This document shows positions 29,942 to 38,592 of a stretch of 40,537 bases of DNA, piece by piece. The position numbers were made by a program, and so were the translations under genes. The DNA comes from CAYYGL01 sp964471235. Its GTDB lineage: Bacteria > Calditrichota > Calditrichia > RBG-13-44-9 > J075. The notes under the pieces were generated by a model that did not search any database, had not been told where the DNA came from, and saw only the letters and a list, made by a program, of their open reading frames with translations. The DNA is taken from contig CAYYGL010000016.1 in the NCBI GenBank assembly GCA_964471235.1, positions 1 to 40,537 on the forward strand, given 5' to 3'. Numbering within the stretch: position 1 is the first letter of the stretch; each line of letters begins with the position of its first letter.

Positions 29942-31036
29942 TTAGAATCCAATTGCCAATTGTCCGATAAACCGGTTTGTCGTTGCATTGTTTTCGCCAG
30001 GAACATCTTCTGTGGTGGTTTCGAAGGCAAGCTTTATGGCACTGCTGGAGCTGAGCCAGTAACTCAATCCGAAAGCGGAACGGGTTAATTTCGCGTTCAT
30101 AGGAACATCATCCGGAGGATCAAACCAATCGAAACGATAAGCAATTTCAATATTTTTCAACACAGGGCTTGCCGCATTATAAGGATGATAAGCGATCTGG
30201 GCATATCCGCCTTTGGAGGTTTTGTCTACGGTGGCACTGTTCCCGGTGGGGATGTTTTGTAATTGCAGCCAGGAAGCCTGGGCGCGGATATCTACCCCAC
30301 CTTTTAAACTGCTGATTTTACTGACATACGTAAAGTCAACTGTATTGCTCAACTCCCGGACATCCGAAAATTCACTGTCTTTATCGCCTACTTTTGCCGT
30401 TTCCACCCCATAGCCAATCTCGACTTGAGGAACCGGTAGAAAGCTGACGCGACCGCCGACCACTTTATCCGAGTTGTTATCGCCAAAGTTGTCAAATTCC
30501 AATATCATATCATCCGGAACATAGATAGGACCATTTCCCATATAAGCCGCATATTCAATTTTGCTGGAACCGGCAGGTATGGCACCCCTTACCTGAAAGC
30601 CGATGTGCGTGGGCGCCTGCAACTTGGTTTCTTCATGCTGGAAAAAGGGTTTATCGGGTAATTTGTTAATCCATGCCGGATGGAGCCTTTCCATAAAAAA
30701 GTCCGACGGATTTAAAAACTTTCCGCCGCCAATCACGATATAATCATTTACCACATACAACAACTGGGCATATTCCAGATTAAATGCCTGTCCACCGTCT
30801 TCAATTTCCGCTTCCACTTCGCCTTCAAACAACAAGCGATCGTTGACCGAATACAAAAAAATCGGTTCAAAAGCAGTTTCTACGGTAGAATTTTCACCTT
30901 CTTCACTGATAAAACTGGTCTGTCCTAAACCGGCTAACATAAACTTATGAGTCGCAGTTGCAATTCCCTGGGCGAATGCAATACTCGTCATTGGGATCAG
31001 AAAAACCGATAATAGCATCCATATTAATCGTCTCAT
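29942..31036 (-). CDS. Outer-membrane porin-like protein
   Basis: 364 residues with a signal peptide (about 1-22, ending SIAFAQG) and a 16-strand-like pattern of short amphipathic strands ending in Phe (RFIGQLAIGF). Recognisable segments are EGEVEAEIEDGGQAFNLEYAQLLYVVNDYIVIGGGKFLNPSDFFMERLHPAWINKLPDKPFF, similar to bacterial phosphate-selective-porin-like (OprO/P) barrels, and EIAYRFDWFDPPDDV. It lies between two cytochrome c genes with 19-21 base gaps, so it belongs to the same transcript. A role in substrate entry for a respiratory step is an inference; substrate not deducible. Confidence 0.8.
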   Translation of the reverse strand: MRRLIWMLLSVFLIPMTSIAFAQGIATATHKFMLAGLGQTSFISEEGENSTVETAFEPIFLYSVNDRLLFEGEVEAEIEDGGQAFNLEYAQLLYVVNDYIVIGGGKFLNPSDFFMERLHPAWINKLPDKPFFQHEETKLQAPTHIGFQVRGAIPAGSSKIEYAAYMGNGPIYVPDDMILEFDNFGDNNSDKVVGGRVSFLPVPQVEIGYGVETAKVGDKDSEFSDVRELSNTVDFTYVSKISSLKGGVDIRAQASWLQLQNIPTGNSATVDKTSKGGYAQIAYHPYNAASPVLKNIEIAYRFDWFDPPDDVPMNAKLTRSAFGLSYWLSSSSAIKLAFETTTEDVPGENNATTNRFIGQLAIGF

Positions 31037-31057
31037 GATTCATTCTCCTTTCACTTT

Positions 31058-31492
31058 TCACTTTGAAGCCAATTGTCTGATGTAAGTAATTACCTGCCAG
31101 CGTTGTTCGTCTGATAAAATCGTTTTAAATCCCGGCATCGGGGCATTTCCGTTACTTATTTTCCAAAATAACTCGCCATCGGTTTGACTTTGTACTTGTG
31201 GCGAAGTCAAGTTGGCAACTTTTTTCCCCAGGAATTGGGCAGTAGGACCATCCCCCTTGCCGGACTGACCATGACACACCACACATTGCTGAGCAAAAAT
31301 CTTTTTGCCCGCTTTAACCACCTCCGGGGTGACAGTTAACGGATTTGAAATTGACTTTGCCGTGGGCGGGGCAAGCCAGCGGTTGGTGGAAGATGTTCCA
31401 CTTTCGTTTTTCGCAAACGCATCTGTGAGTAAAACGCCTGCTATCAACAATGCGAGAATAAAAATTTTACCAATTATTGATTTAATATCCAT
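31058..31492 (-). CDS. Class I cytochrome c
   Basis: 144 residues from ATG 31490-31492 with AAAGGAGTGAGTG ahead (an upstream in-frame GTG falls between the site and the ATG). A signal peptide (about 1-28) precedes KAGKKIFAQQCVVCHGQSGKGDGPTAQFLGKK, one haem site CVVCH, and a distal Met in ISNGNAPMPGFKTILSDEQRWQVITYIRQL. This is the cbb3-CcoP/c6-like family of small cytochromes. It is first in the cytochrome/porin operon, 61 bases from the -12 element of a sigma-54 promoter. It probably passes electrons in the periplasm; the partner is unknown. Confidence 0.9.
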   Translation of the reverse strand: MDIKSIIGKIFILALLIAGVLLTDAFAKNESGTSSTNRWLAPPTAKSISNPLTVTPEVVKAGKKIFAQQCVVCHGQSGKGDGPTAQFLGKKVANLTSPQVQSQTDGELFWKISNGNAPMPGFKTILSDEQRWQVITYIRQLASK

Positions 31493-31552
31493 CACTCACT
31501 CCTTTGCATTAGGTTTTATTGTTTTCTTTTTTTCATTCCGCTTAAGACGTAA

Positions 31553-31568
31553 TTCAACTATAGTGCCA
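31553..31568 (-). promoter_or_regulatory. Sigma-54 promoter of the cytochrome/porin operon
   Basis: The minus strand reads TGGCACTATAGTTGAA: TGGCAC, five bases, TTGAA. The -24 element is perfect and the -12 is TTGA. It lies 61 bases before the cytochrome start. Confidence 0.78.
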
Positions 31569-31656
31569 GATTCATTCCCCGGTAACCTGGTTTCATCTTA
31601 TTTGGTTAATTTTCAATGGGTTATTAAAATTATCAGAAAGGTTTGCCCGAAAAGAG

Positions 31657-31708
31657 TCTTGCAAAAGTGCAAGAGAAACTTGAAAAGGTTTTCTTTAAAT
31701 TGCAAGAC
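31657..31708. promoter_or_regulatory. Alternative upstream inverted repeat, cytochrome/porin promoter
   Basis: TCTTGCA (31657-31663), four bases, TGCAAGA (31668-31674) form a perfect inverted repeat centred about 100 bases upstream of the -24 element. A half-site TTGCAAGAC is at 31700-31708. It is unlike the TGTAGAATATTCTACA sites of the other operons. Confidence 0.55.
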
Positions 31709-31789
31709 CCGGGAACCGTGCCGGATACTCTCTATAAACAAGCAGTAATTCGGCAAAAATTTTTAAATTTACCAATTCAAGGGTGGTGA

Positions 31790-32005
31790 TGCCAACACCG
31801 TCGGGATATCAGCCGGTACAGAGGACGCCCGACCAGGCGATGTTCGAGTGTCACTATCATCCATGAGGTAGAACTGCTTGCGCCGCGGTTTCCCTTTTAT
31901 GGGTGAAAGATTTTGTTGCTGACCTGAAAAATGGTTCCCGGTAACTTGCTGACTTATGATCTGAAATTTGGATAAGGGAGGGTTAATTTTTTAAGGAAAC
32001 ATTTG
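31790..32005 (-). other. Intergenic stretch with an unassigned open frame
   Basis: The 440 bases between the activator repeat and the hybrid kinase stop hold one minus-strand frame without stops for about 80 codons (roughly 32005 to 31778) but no start codon near its beginning. Residues such as KGKPRRKQFYLMDDSDTRTS are not recognised. It may be a relic of a mobile element or chance. No other signal was seen between 31709 and 32011. Confidence 0.3.
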
Positions 32006-32011
32006 TCCATT

Positions 32012-35000
32012 TTAGAATCCATCAAGTACTTCCCGCACTCGCTGAACCAGTATGCCCGGTGTAAACGGCTTTTGTATAAAAAAGACTTCTTTTTCATCAA
32101 TTCCACGTTGAGAGATGGCATCATCGGTATAACCGGAAATATAGATACATTTTAGCAATGGCGATTTCTCTTTAATTTTTTTAACCAATGCCGCCCCATC
32201 CATTTCCGGCATAATAACATCGGTTAACAACAGATCGATTGCCCCACCTAATTGTTGAAATGTTTCCAATGCCTTTTGCCCGTTTTCGGCAATATAAACT
32301 TTATACCCCTTGCTGCTCAGAACATTTTTTGTCAATTCCCGCACAGCCGGTTCATCCTCGACGACCAAAATTGTTTCATTGCAAATCCGATCATCGGTAT
32401 ATGATGCCGCCTGGGGCAACCCGGTGGTCACTTTTTCCGTTAGCGCCGGAAAATAAATGGTAAAGGTGGTACCGATGCCCGGTTCACTTTCCACAACGAT
32501 GTATCCGTTGTTCTGCTGCACTATCCCGTACACAGTGGAAAGCCCCAACCCGGTGCCTTTTCCTTTTTCTTTCGTGGTAAAAAACGGTTCAAAAATATGG
32601 GGAATATTTGCCCGGTCAATTCCGACCCCGGTATCGCGGATAGACAGAAGCACATATTCTCCGGGAGGAATATGGGTTGAATAGTGATTCAAAGTGGTTT
32701 CCAGCAAGAAATTCTTCGTTTGAATGGTCAATCGCCCGCCCCGGGGCATGGCATCCCGGGAATTCACCGCCATATTTAAAATAATTTGATCTACCTGGGA
32801 TGGGTCAATTTTTACTGATTTCAACCGGGATTCCAAATTTATATCAAGCTGAATATCTTCCCCAATTAATCGGTGAAGCATCTTTTCTATATTGGCAACC
32901 AGGTGACTTAAATTTACCACCTGCGGTTGCACCACCTGCTTCCGGCTAAATGCTAACAATTGACCGGTTAACTGGCTGGCTTTTTGGCTGGCATTCAGAA
33001 TTTCCTGTACAAATTTTTTCCGCTGGTCGGTTTCCGCTAATGTCTGATGCAAAATCTCCCCATACCCCTGGATAACGGTTAAAACATTGTTAAAATCATG
33101 AGCCACCCCGCCTGCCAGTCGACCGATTGCCTCCATCTTTTGGGCCTGGGCAAGTTCCTGTTCCATAATGCGTCGGTCCGTGATATCCCGTTCAGATTCG
33201 ATGATACCGATTAATTCGGCTTTCTCATTTAACAGTGGGGATGCCAACATCTCAACATACCGAATGTTCCCATCTCCCTGTACATGTTTATGGAGAAGCG
33301 AGATGGGCCGCAAGGTTTTTTTTACTTCGATTAATGGACAGGGGTCGGTATCTCCGCAGGGCGTTTCTCGTCCATGAGAAACCTGGTAACAGAACTGTAC
33401 CTCAGAACTGCTTTTTCCGTTTAAATATTTTTCCTTTGCCTTTCGGTTCAGTAACTCTATCCGGTAATCCAGGTTGATTACCATCAGGGGTTCCCCTACC
33501 CCGTCGATGGTTGTTTGAAGGAGACGGTGAGCCCGGTCCCGTTCCCACTCTGCCGCCTTTCGCGCGGTTATGTCTTCTTTCACGGCAATAAAATGAGTGA
33601 TTTCACCGTCATCATTCTTAACGGGTGAAATAATTGTCGATTCCCAATAGAGATTGCCATCCTTTTTACGGTTGTGAAACTCACCTCGCCAAACTTTCCC
33701 GGACAAAATTGTCTCCCATAAGTCCTTATACACTTCTCGAGGGGTTTCTCCGGATTTCAAAATGCGAGGATTCTTCCCCAACACTTCTTTTGCTGAATAT
33801 CCCGTGACCTCACTAAAGCGAGGATTTACATATTCGATGTGTCCCTTTACATCGGTGATGACCACAATATTTTGGCTTTGTTCAATTGCATGGGAGAGTT
33901 GAAAAAGTTCTTCTTCCGTTTGTTTTCGGCGAATGATGGTGGTTACCTGATACGCAATTCCGGTTAACCGCTTCATTTCCACTTCCCCAATCGGGTGACT
34001 TCCGGATACTTCTAAAATACCGATGGTATGTCGTTGATTTATCAACGGCAGCAATACAATGGATTGAATTTGTAGAACACCGATAATTTGGGGAATCAAT
34101 TTATTTATAAACTCCCGCCGTTCCGGTGTTAAGATATTTGAATTCAGAAACTCTTTTATCAATTTCTCTTTTTCGGATTCTGTAGTTATAATTACCGATT
34201 GATTAGTTTGAATAACTTTGGAGTAAATTTTTAAACGCGAAAGGGGCAGGCGAATTGCCGGAACAGGCATTTCGATCACTGCCTCGATCGCCTTTTTGAT
34301 TTCCGGGTTCATCTTCATTTCTACCATATCCAGATATTGCCTGTCGGAGCTTAAGAGATAAACCGAACATCCGGTACAAGAAAACATGTCTCGCAACTTC
34401 CCGGTAAAATAATTCAATAAACTTTTCAGAGACTCTCCCTCATTCACCATACTATTCAGGGAATTGATTAATGCCAAATCCTCGGTCTTTTTCCGAATTT
34501 CTTCCCGGGTAGCATAATATTCAGAAATGTCCCGATCAATCGCCAGAATATAAGCGCATCCGTTTAATTGGATGAGTCTGGCATTTACTGCCACCGGGAA
34601 AGTCGTGCCGTCTTTGCGAGTGTGAATGGTTTCAAATTGAATAAAGCCTCGTTCTTTTAATTGGTTTACGGTTTTCTCAACATAACCGGGGTCAGTTCCC
34701 CGGTCTAACCGGGTGATGGGGAGACCAACAATTTCCGTTTTTGAGTAGCCATGCATGTGACAGGCAGCCGGATTGGCTTCCATAATACGGGGGATCGGAT
34801 CAAGTGATAGCAAATAAACCGAATCGGGAATTTGCTCAAACAACGCCTGAAAGCGGAAACGATATTTTTCCCTGGAGATTTCTATTTCCTTTGTCTTACG
34901 TTTTTCCTCCTTCAGATGGTCGGTCGTTTTCAGCAGTTTTGTATTTAACCGGGATTGAATACAAGCAAATGCCGCTGAGTGGGCAAATATATCCAGCATC

Positions 35001-35509
35001 TCAAGTGCCTCTTCCGGAATTCTTTCGAGACCACTCACGATTAGCATTCCCCCAATCGCTCGTTTCTGCCAGATAAGGGGAACAGCCACATAGCTAACAA
35101 CCCCGAACACTTTCTGTATTGCAGATGCCACCGTTTTTTTCACCAGGGGAAAAAGGATTTCCTCGAGTTGGTGGGATACTATCTTCCGTTGTTTCTTCAC
35201 ACTTCGAATGGCAATATTTTTCGTCCATTCCTTCCGAATCTCGGTGCCAAGAATCTGAAAACCGGTCAAGGATTTAAATTTCTGTGATAACTGCTCATTG
35301 ATGCCGCTATATGCCATCACGCGATAACACTCTCCGGTTTCTTCCTCAATGGCAATATAAGACTGCTTAAAATACGAGATGGATATGATTTCCCGGCAAA
35401 TCGTCTGAAGTGTGTTTTCCAGGTTAGAAGTGTCTTTTAAAATAGAGTATGTTGCCCGTCGAAGTGCACGAAGTGCAGAAAGAAAATGGTTGTCTGAATC
35501 CATGTCCAT
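32012..35509 (-). CDS. Cytoplasmic hybrid histidine kinase (GAF, three PAS, receiver)
   Basis: 1165 residues from ATG 35507-35509, no membrane helices. A GAF-like domain (about 25-205) is followed by PAS (about 225-350, ALFEQIPDSVYLLSLDP), a second GAF (about 360-540), and two further PAS domains (about 550-665, HAIEQSQNIVVITDVKGHIEYVN, and about 675-785). Then come HisKA (phospho-His804, GGVAHDFNNVLTVIQGYGE), HATPase (from about 906, with DTGVGI and GTGLGLSTVYG), and a C-terminal receiver (1044-1165, acceptor Asp1097 in LLLTDVIMPEMDG). It contains the pieces for sensing several inputs and a built-in receiver. Next upstream on the same strand is the sigma-54 activator gene (35707-37074), about 200 bases away, a plausible partner. 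The ribosome site is weak and the start is less certain than the rest. Confidence 0.88.
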   Translation of the reverse strand: MDMDSDNHFLSALRALRRATYSILKDTSNLENTLQTICREIISISYFKQSYIAIEEETGECYRVMAYSGINEQLSQKFKSLTGFQILGTEIRKEWTKNIAIRSVKKQRKIVSHQLEEILFPLVKKTVASAIQKVFGVVSYVAVPLIWQKRAIGGMLIVSGLERIPEEALEMLDIFAHSAAFACIQSRLNTKLLKTTDHLKEEKRKTKEIEISREKYRFRFQALFEQIPDSVYLLSLDPIPRIMEANPAACHMHGYSKTEIVGLPITRLDRGTDPGYVEKTVNQLKERGFIQFETIHTRKDGTTFPVAVNARLIQLNGCAYILAIDRDISEYYATREEIRKKTEDLALINSLNSMVNEGESLKSLLNYFTGKLRDMFSCTGCSVYLLSSDRQYLDMVEMKMNPEIKKAIEAVIEMPVPAIRLPLSRLKIYSKVIQTNQSVIITTESEKEKLIKEFLNSNILTPERREFINKLIPQIIGVLQIQSIVLLPLINQRHTIGILEVSGSHPIGEVEMKRLTGIAYQVTTIIRRKQTEEELFQLSHAIEQSQNIVVITDVKGHIEYVNPRFSEVTGYSAKEVLGKNPRILKSGETPREVYKDLWETILSGKVWRGEFHNRKKDGNLYWESTIISPVKNDDGEITHFIAVKEDITARKAAEWERDRAHRLLQTTIDGVGEPLMVINLDYRIELLNRKAKEKYLNGKSSSEVQFCYQVSHGRETPCGDTDPCPLIEVKKTLRPISLLHKHVQGDGNIRYVEMLASPLLNEKAELIGIIESERDITDRRIMEQELAQAQKMEAIGRLAGGVAHDFNNVLTVIQGYGEILHQTLAETDQRKKFVQEILNASQKASQLTGQLLAFSRKQVVQPQVVNLSHLVANIEKMLHRLIGEDIQLDINLESRLKSVKIDPSQVDQIILNMAVNSRDAMPRGGRLTIQTKNFLLETTLNHYSTHIPPGEYVLLSIRDTGVGIDRANIPHIFEPFFTTKEKGKGTGLGLSTVYGIVQQNNGYIVVESEPGIGTTFTIYFPALTEKVTTGLPQAASYTDDRICNETILVVEDEPAVRELTKNVLSSKGYKVYIAENGQKALETFQQLGGAIDLLLTDVIMPEMDGAALVKKIKEKSPLLKCIYISGYTDDAISQRGIDEKEVFFIQKPFTPGILVQRVREVLDGF

Positions 35510-35706
35510 ACTCAACCATCACGTTAGATTGAACCAGATATTATTCAGAATTGATAAATTATCGGATGGAGTTCATAAACGTTAAGGTAGGAAGTTACAA
35601 ATTCATAAAACCCGAGGGTTCAAGCAAAGAAATGTGTTAAGAAACCAACGGGTCTAAAAAAACGGGTGTTACTACTGGAAAAGTGGCTTTCCCGAAGCTG
35701 CATAAG

Positions 35707-37074
35707 TCACTCTTTGGTATCCTCGTTTCGCTCAATTCCCAAATCGTTCATCTTACGGTATAGGGTAGAAGGATTAATCCCCATTCGCCTGGCAGCCTCT
35801 TCTTTGTTCCAGGAGCAATCGGTTAACACCTTCCGAATATAAGCACTTTCAAAAGCATGGATTACATCGCGCAGGTTATTGGTCGTAACGGGTAATGCCG
35901 ATGTAATTTCGGAAACCATGGCGGGGGGCAATCCTTCCGGGGAGATCATTGAACCATCACATAAAATCATTGCCCGTTCAATCACATTGCGAAGTTCCCG
36001 TACATTGCCGGGCCAGTGATATGCCATCAGGGCACTCAGTGCCTCCGGGGTAATTCCACGGTAATTGCTCTTCATTTCTTTATTAAATTTACGCAAAAAA
36101 TAATCTGCCAATAACGGAATATCGCTCCTGCGTTCACGTAATGGCGGCAGCACAATCTCAAATACCGCAATCCGATAATAAAGGTCTTCCCGAAATTCTC
36201 CTTTTTCCACTAACGATTTTAAGTCCTTATTGGTGGCGGTAATCACCCGGGCTTCCATCGGAATAATGCGGGTTCCTCCAACCGGATAAAATTCCTTTTC
36301 TTCCAGTACTCGTAATAGTTTGGCTTGTAAAGAGAGAGGCATTTCGGAAATTTCATCCAAAAAAATGGTTCCTTCACCAACAGCCTGGAAGAAGCCTTCT
36401 TTATCCTTTAATGCACCGGTAAAAGCCCCTTTTACATGACCAAAAAGTTCACTTTCCAACAAATTCTCCTGTAAACCGGAACAATTAATGGCAATAAACG
36501 GTTTGTCTTTTGCCGGGCTAAATTCGTGAACTGCCCGGGCAACCAACTCTTTGCCGGTACCGGACTCCCCGGTAATCAATACGGTACTGTTGGCGGGAGC
36601 TACCTTGCGAATGAGTTCCAGCACCTGTTGCATCGCCTCGCTTTTTCCTACCAATGAGAGCGATTGAACTTCTTCCCGAATCTCCCGGCGTAGTTCGCGA
36701 ATTTCCTGCTGTAACTGCTTGTGTTCCTTTATACGCCGGATTTTATTAAGCACATCTTCAATTACCAGTGGTTTTAGGATATAATCGACCGCCCCCTTCC
36801 GAAACGCCTCGATAGCGGTATCCAGGGTGCCAAAAGCGGTCATGATAATTACCGAAACTTCGGGTTGTATTCGCAGCAGCTCATCCAATATCTCGATGCC
36901 GCTTTTGCCCGGCATGACAATGTCCGAAAGCACCACATCGGGAAAGAACTCGGTCATCGCTTTTAAGCCTTCCTCGGCTGTGGCAGCAGTCTGGCACTCA
37001 TACCCCTTGCGGGAGAGCACTAACGCCAAATCCTCGCGAAACAACTCTTCATCATCAATGATCAGAATTTTCAT
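35707..37074 (-). CDS. NtrC/ZraR-type sigma-54-dependent response regulator
   Basis: 455 residues from ATG 37072-37074. A receiver (1-120; DD at 8-9, acceptor Asp51, Lys101) is followed by a linker helix and an AAA+ domain. Walker A GESGTGKE is at 169-176, the sigma-54-contacting GAFTGA loop at 216-221, and Walker B FLDE at 238-241. The C-terminus has a Fis-type helix-turn-helix (about 410-447, ESAYIRKVLTDCSWNKEEAARRMGINPSTLYRKM). It activates sigma-54 promoters from upstream sites by ATP hydrolysis. ZraR-like members respond to metal or envelope stress. Four promoters in this window have matching paired palindromes, so it is their leading candidate activator. It is flanked by two kinase genes but by no second regulator. 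Confidence 0.94.
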   Translation of the reverse strand: MKILIIDDEELFREDLALVLSRKGYECQTAATAEEGLKAMTEFFPDVVLSDIVMPGKSGIEILDELLRIQPEVSVIIMTAFGTLDTAIEAFRKGAVDYILKPLVIEDVLNKIRRIKEHKQLQQEIRELRREIREEVQSLSLVGKSEAMQQVLELIRKVAPANSTVLITGESGTGKELVARAVHEFSPAKDKPFIAINCSGLQENLLESELFGHVKGAFTGALKDKEGFFQAVGEGTIFLDEISEMPLSLQAKLLRVLEEKEFYPVGGTRIIPMEARVITATNKDLKSLVEKGEFREDLYYRIAVFEIVLPPLRERRSDIPLLADYFLRKFNKEMKSNYRGITPEALSALMAYHWPGNVRELRNVIERAMILCDGSMISPEGLPPAMVSEITSALPVTTNNLRDVIHAFESAYIRKVLTDCSWNKEEAARRMGINPSTLYRKMNDLGIERNEDTKE

Positions 37075-37236
37075 GGGCAATGTTTGTCATTTATCTCGTC
37101 TGATATTACCAACCGTGTTTACAAACGGCACGAATATGCCTTAATTAAGGGACTAATATAGTCATGAATTTAAGGTTTTCCTGATAAAATTTGGCGATAA
37201 AACGAGAAATTACATCGGGGAAAAAGAGCAGGGATA

Positions 37237-37338
37237 ACCGGATCGCTCGGACAACCGAGTACCACGATCGGTTGAAAAAGGCTTTAATTGCCCGCTTTCC
37301 TGAGCCGAGATGGGGAAGCCGGAGGGATCAGGAAAGCG
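37237..37338. other. Two adjacent strong hairpins in a 388-base gap
   Basis: Hairpin 1: ACCGGATCG-CTCGG, loop ACAA, CCGAG-TACCA-CGATCGGT (37237-37272). Hairpin 2: CGCTTTCCTGA (37293-37303) pairs perfectly with TCAGGAAAGCG (37328-37338) over a 24-base loop. They lie between the membrane-protein gene (stop 37463) and the regulator start (37074), so they could end the former transcript or structure the leader of the latter. The rest of the gap holds no recognised gene. Confidence 0.5.
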
Positions 37339-37462
37339 TGCCGGGGATAATGAGATATCATGGAGAGCACAACGAACCCGAAAATAACAAAGGAAAAAAT
37401 TTATCATCCATCCGTTTGCATAAACGGCATAAAGACAATTCCGGGTCAATAAAGCGGGAACG

Positions 37463-37900
37463 TTATGTACCGGGAGCAGTGTCTTCTTCTTTGTAAAGCC
37501 AGGCGCCTGCCGGTGCGGCAATTGCCAGCTCCACCAATCCCCAAATCAAGGTGATGAAAACCAGGTCCATGGGGAGCATCCCGCTAATGCCGAAACCCAA
37601 TGTTCCCAAAAACCACATAATTACCCAGACCGTTTCGCCGGCAATAATGGCGGTCTTGAACCCCGGTCCGAAGCGGGGTCGGATGGCGGCATAAAGCCAG
37701 ATGGTTACGATGCCGGTTAAAAATCCCCAGATGAAGTACCATACCAGGGTGCCCGGGCTTTCCACCAAACCATATTTATCCATTACCGTCTTCCATTGGT
37801 CGCCGATAATCCAAATATTCAATACCGACTCACCGATATTTATCACCAGACCGGTAAGTAATCCTGCTATCAAAACACGGGTTAGATTAATCTTTCCCAT
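37463..37900 (-). CDS. Four-helix membrane protein of unknown function
   Basis: 145 residues with four hydrophobic helices (about 8-30, 50-71, 83-104, 110-138). Conserved-looking elements are NLTRVLIAGLLTGLVINIGESVLN, GTLVWYFIWGFLTGIVTIWLYAAIRPRFG and GISGMLPMDLVFITLIWGLVELAIAAPAGAWLYKE. The repeated LxxGxxxG and internal E residues are typical of small transporter-like or DUF families, but no named family is certain. Start ATG 37898-37900 follows CCGGAGGTTAATTAAGA. It is on the same strand as the regulator but separated from it by about 390 bases with two hairpins, so it is probably a separate unit. Confidence 0.7.
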   Translation of the reverse strand: MGKINLTRVLIAGLLTGLVINIGESVLNIWIIGDQWKTVMDKYGLVESPGTLVWYFIWGFLTGIVTIWLYAAIRPRFGPGFKTAIIAGETVWVIMWFLGTLGFGISGMLPMDLVFITLIWGLVELAIAAPAGAWLYKEEDTAPGT

Positions 37901-38125
37901 TCTTAATTAACCTCCGGTTTATTTGTAAATCCAAATTGTTTGTAACACATCAAGGTATCACTTTTTGGGGAAACATGCAAAAATTCAACCCGGCTTTCGA
38001 ACATCCCCACCCTTTTATACCAAAATTGTGAATCCCCTTGTTTACATCCGATGTAACTATTCAACTATGTACCCGTTTGTGTCATTCCGGCATTCTTCCG
38101 GGTAGGAGATTCTCCAACGGATTCT

Positions 38126-38423
38126 ATGACCGATATTTTTCAGCCTATTGCGTCATCATCTGAAACGAACCTCACCCATCCCCGCCCCCAGGCGGCTGGA
38201 AATTATTGATGTATTAGCCCAGGGAGAACGGGATGTGATTAGTCTTTCCCGGCAGGTCGCCCTGACAGTTGCCAACACTTCCCGGCATCTACAAATAGTA
38301 AAGAATTAAAAAGCGCCCGATTGGTGGAAACCCGCCGGGGTTCAGGCACTACGATTGAAAGAGGGGTTACCGGAGTGGAAAGCAGGCGGGCTGCCGGTGG
38401 ATAGTGAACAATACCATTCATAA
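38126..38423 (+). pseudogene. Remnant of an ArsR-family regulator fused to rhodanese
   Basis: On the plus strand the start MTDIFQPIA is followed, after a frame change, by RRLEIIDVLAQGERDVISLSRQ and VALTVANTSRHLQIVKN, the ArsR winged-helix with the TVANTSRHLQ recognition helix. A frame change to ARLVETRRGSGTTIE then follows. The next recognisable segment, RLKEGLPEWKAGGLPV, is the extreme C-terminus of the rhodanese domain found fused to such regulators. About 100 residues in between, including the catalytic Cys loop, are missing. Two or more indels and a deletion make it non-functional. In intact relatives the regulator senses metals or sulfur species. Confidence 0.7.
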
Positions 38424-38438
38424 CAAAGGGGAATTGTG

Positions 38439-38552
38439 ATGGTCAACTTCTATAATTTATTGAAGTTCCTGCACATCATCAGCTTTGTATTCATGTCAGT
38501 TCCACTGTTTAATCTGATTGTGGTAAATGAGCGAGCGATGATGGGCAAATGA
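38439..38552 (+). pseudogene. Truncated small membrane-protein fragment
   Basis: 37 codons on the plus strand after AAGGGGAATTGTG: MVNFYNLLKFLHIISFVFMS, then VPLFNLIVVNERAMMGK, then stop. It reads like the first helix of a larger membrane protein (LLKFLHIISFVFMSVPLFNLIVVNERA) cut off shortly after. It directly follows the ArsR-rhodanese remnant, in the same orientation, and may have been its operon partner. I do not assign a family. Confidence 0.45.
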
Positions 38553-38592
38553 AACGAGCATCCCGGAAAATACTCTGAAAGGATAGCGGCGC

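Noticed and set aside
37191..37521. Frames on both strands between the membrane protein and the regulator
   Set aside because: Unlikely composition, no ribosome site, and overlap with the hairpins; no sign of coding.
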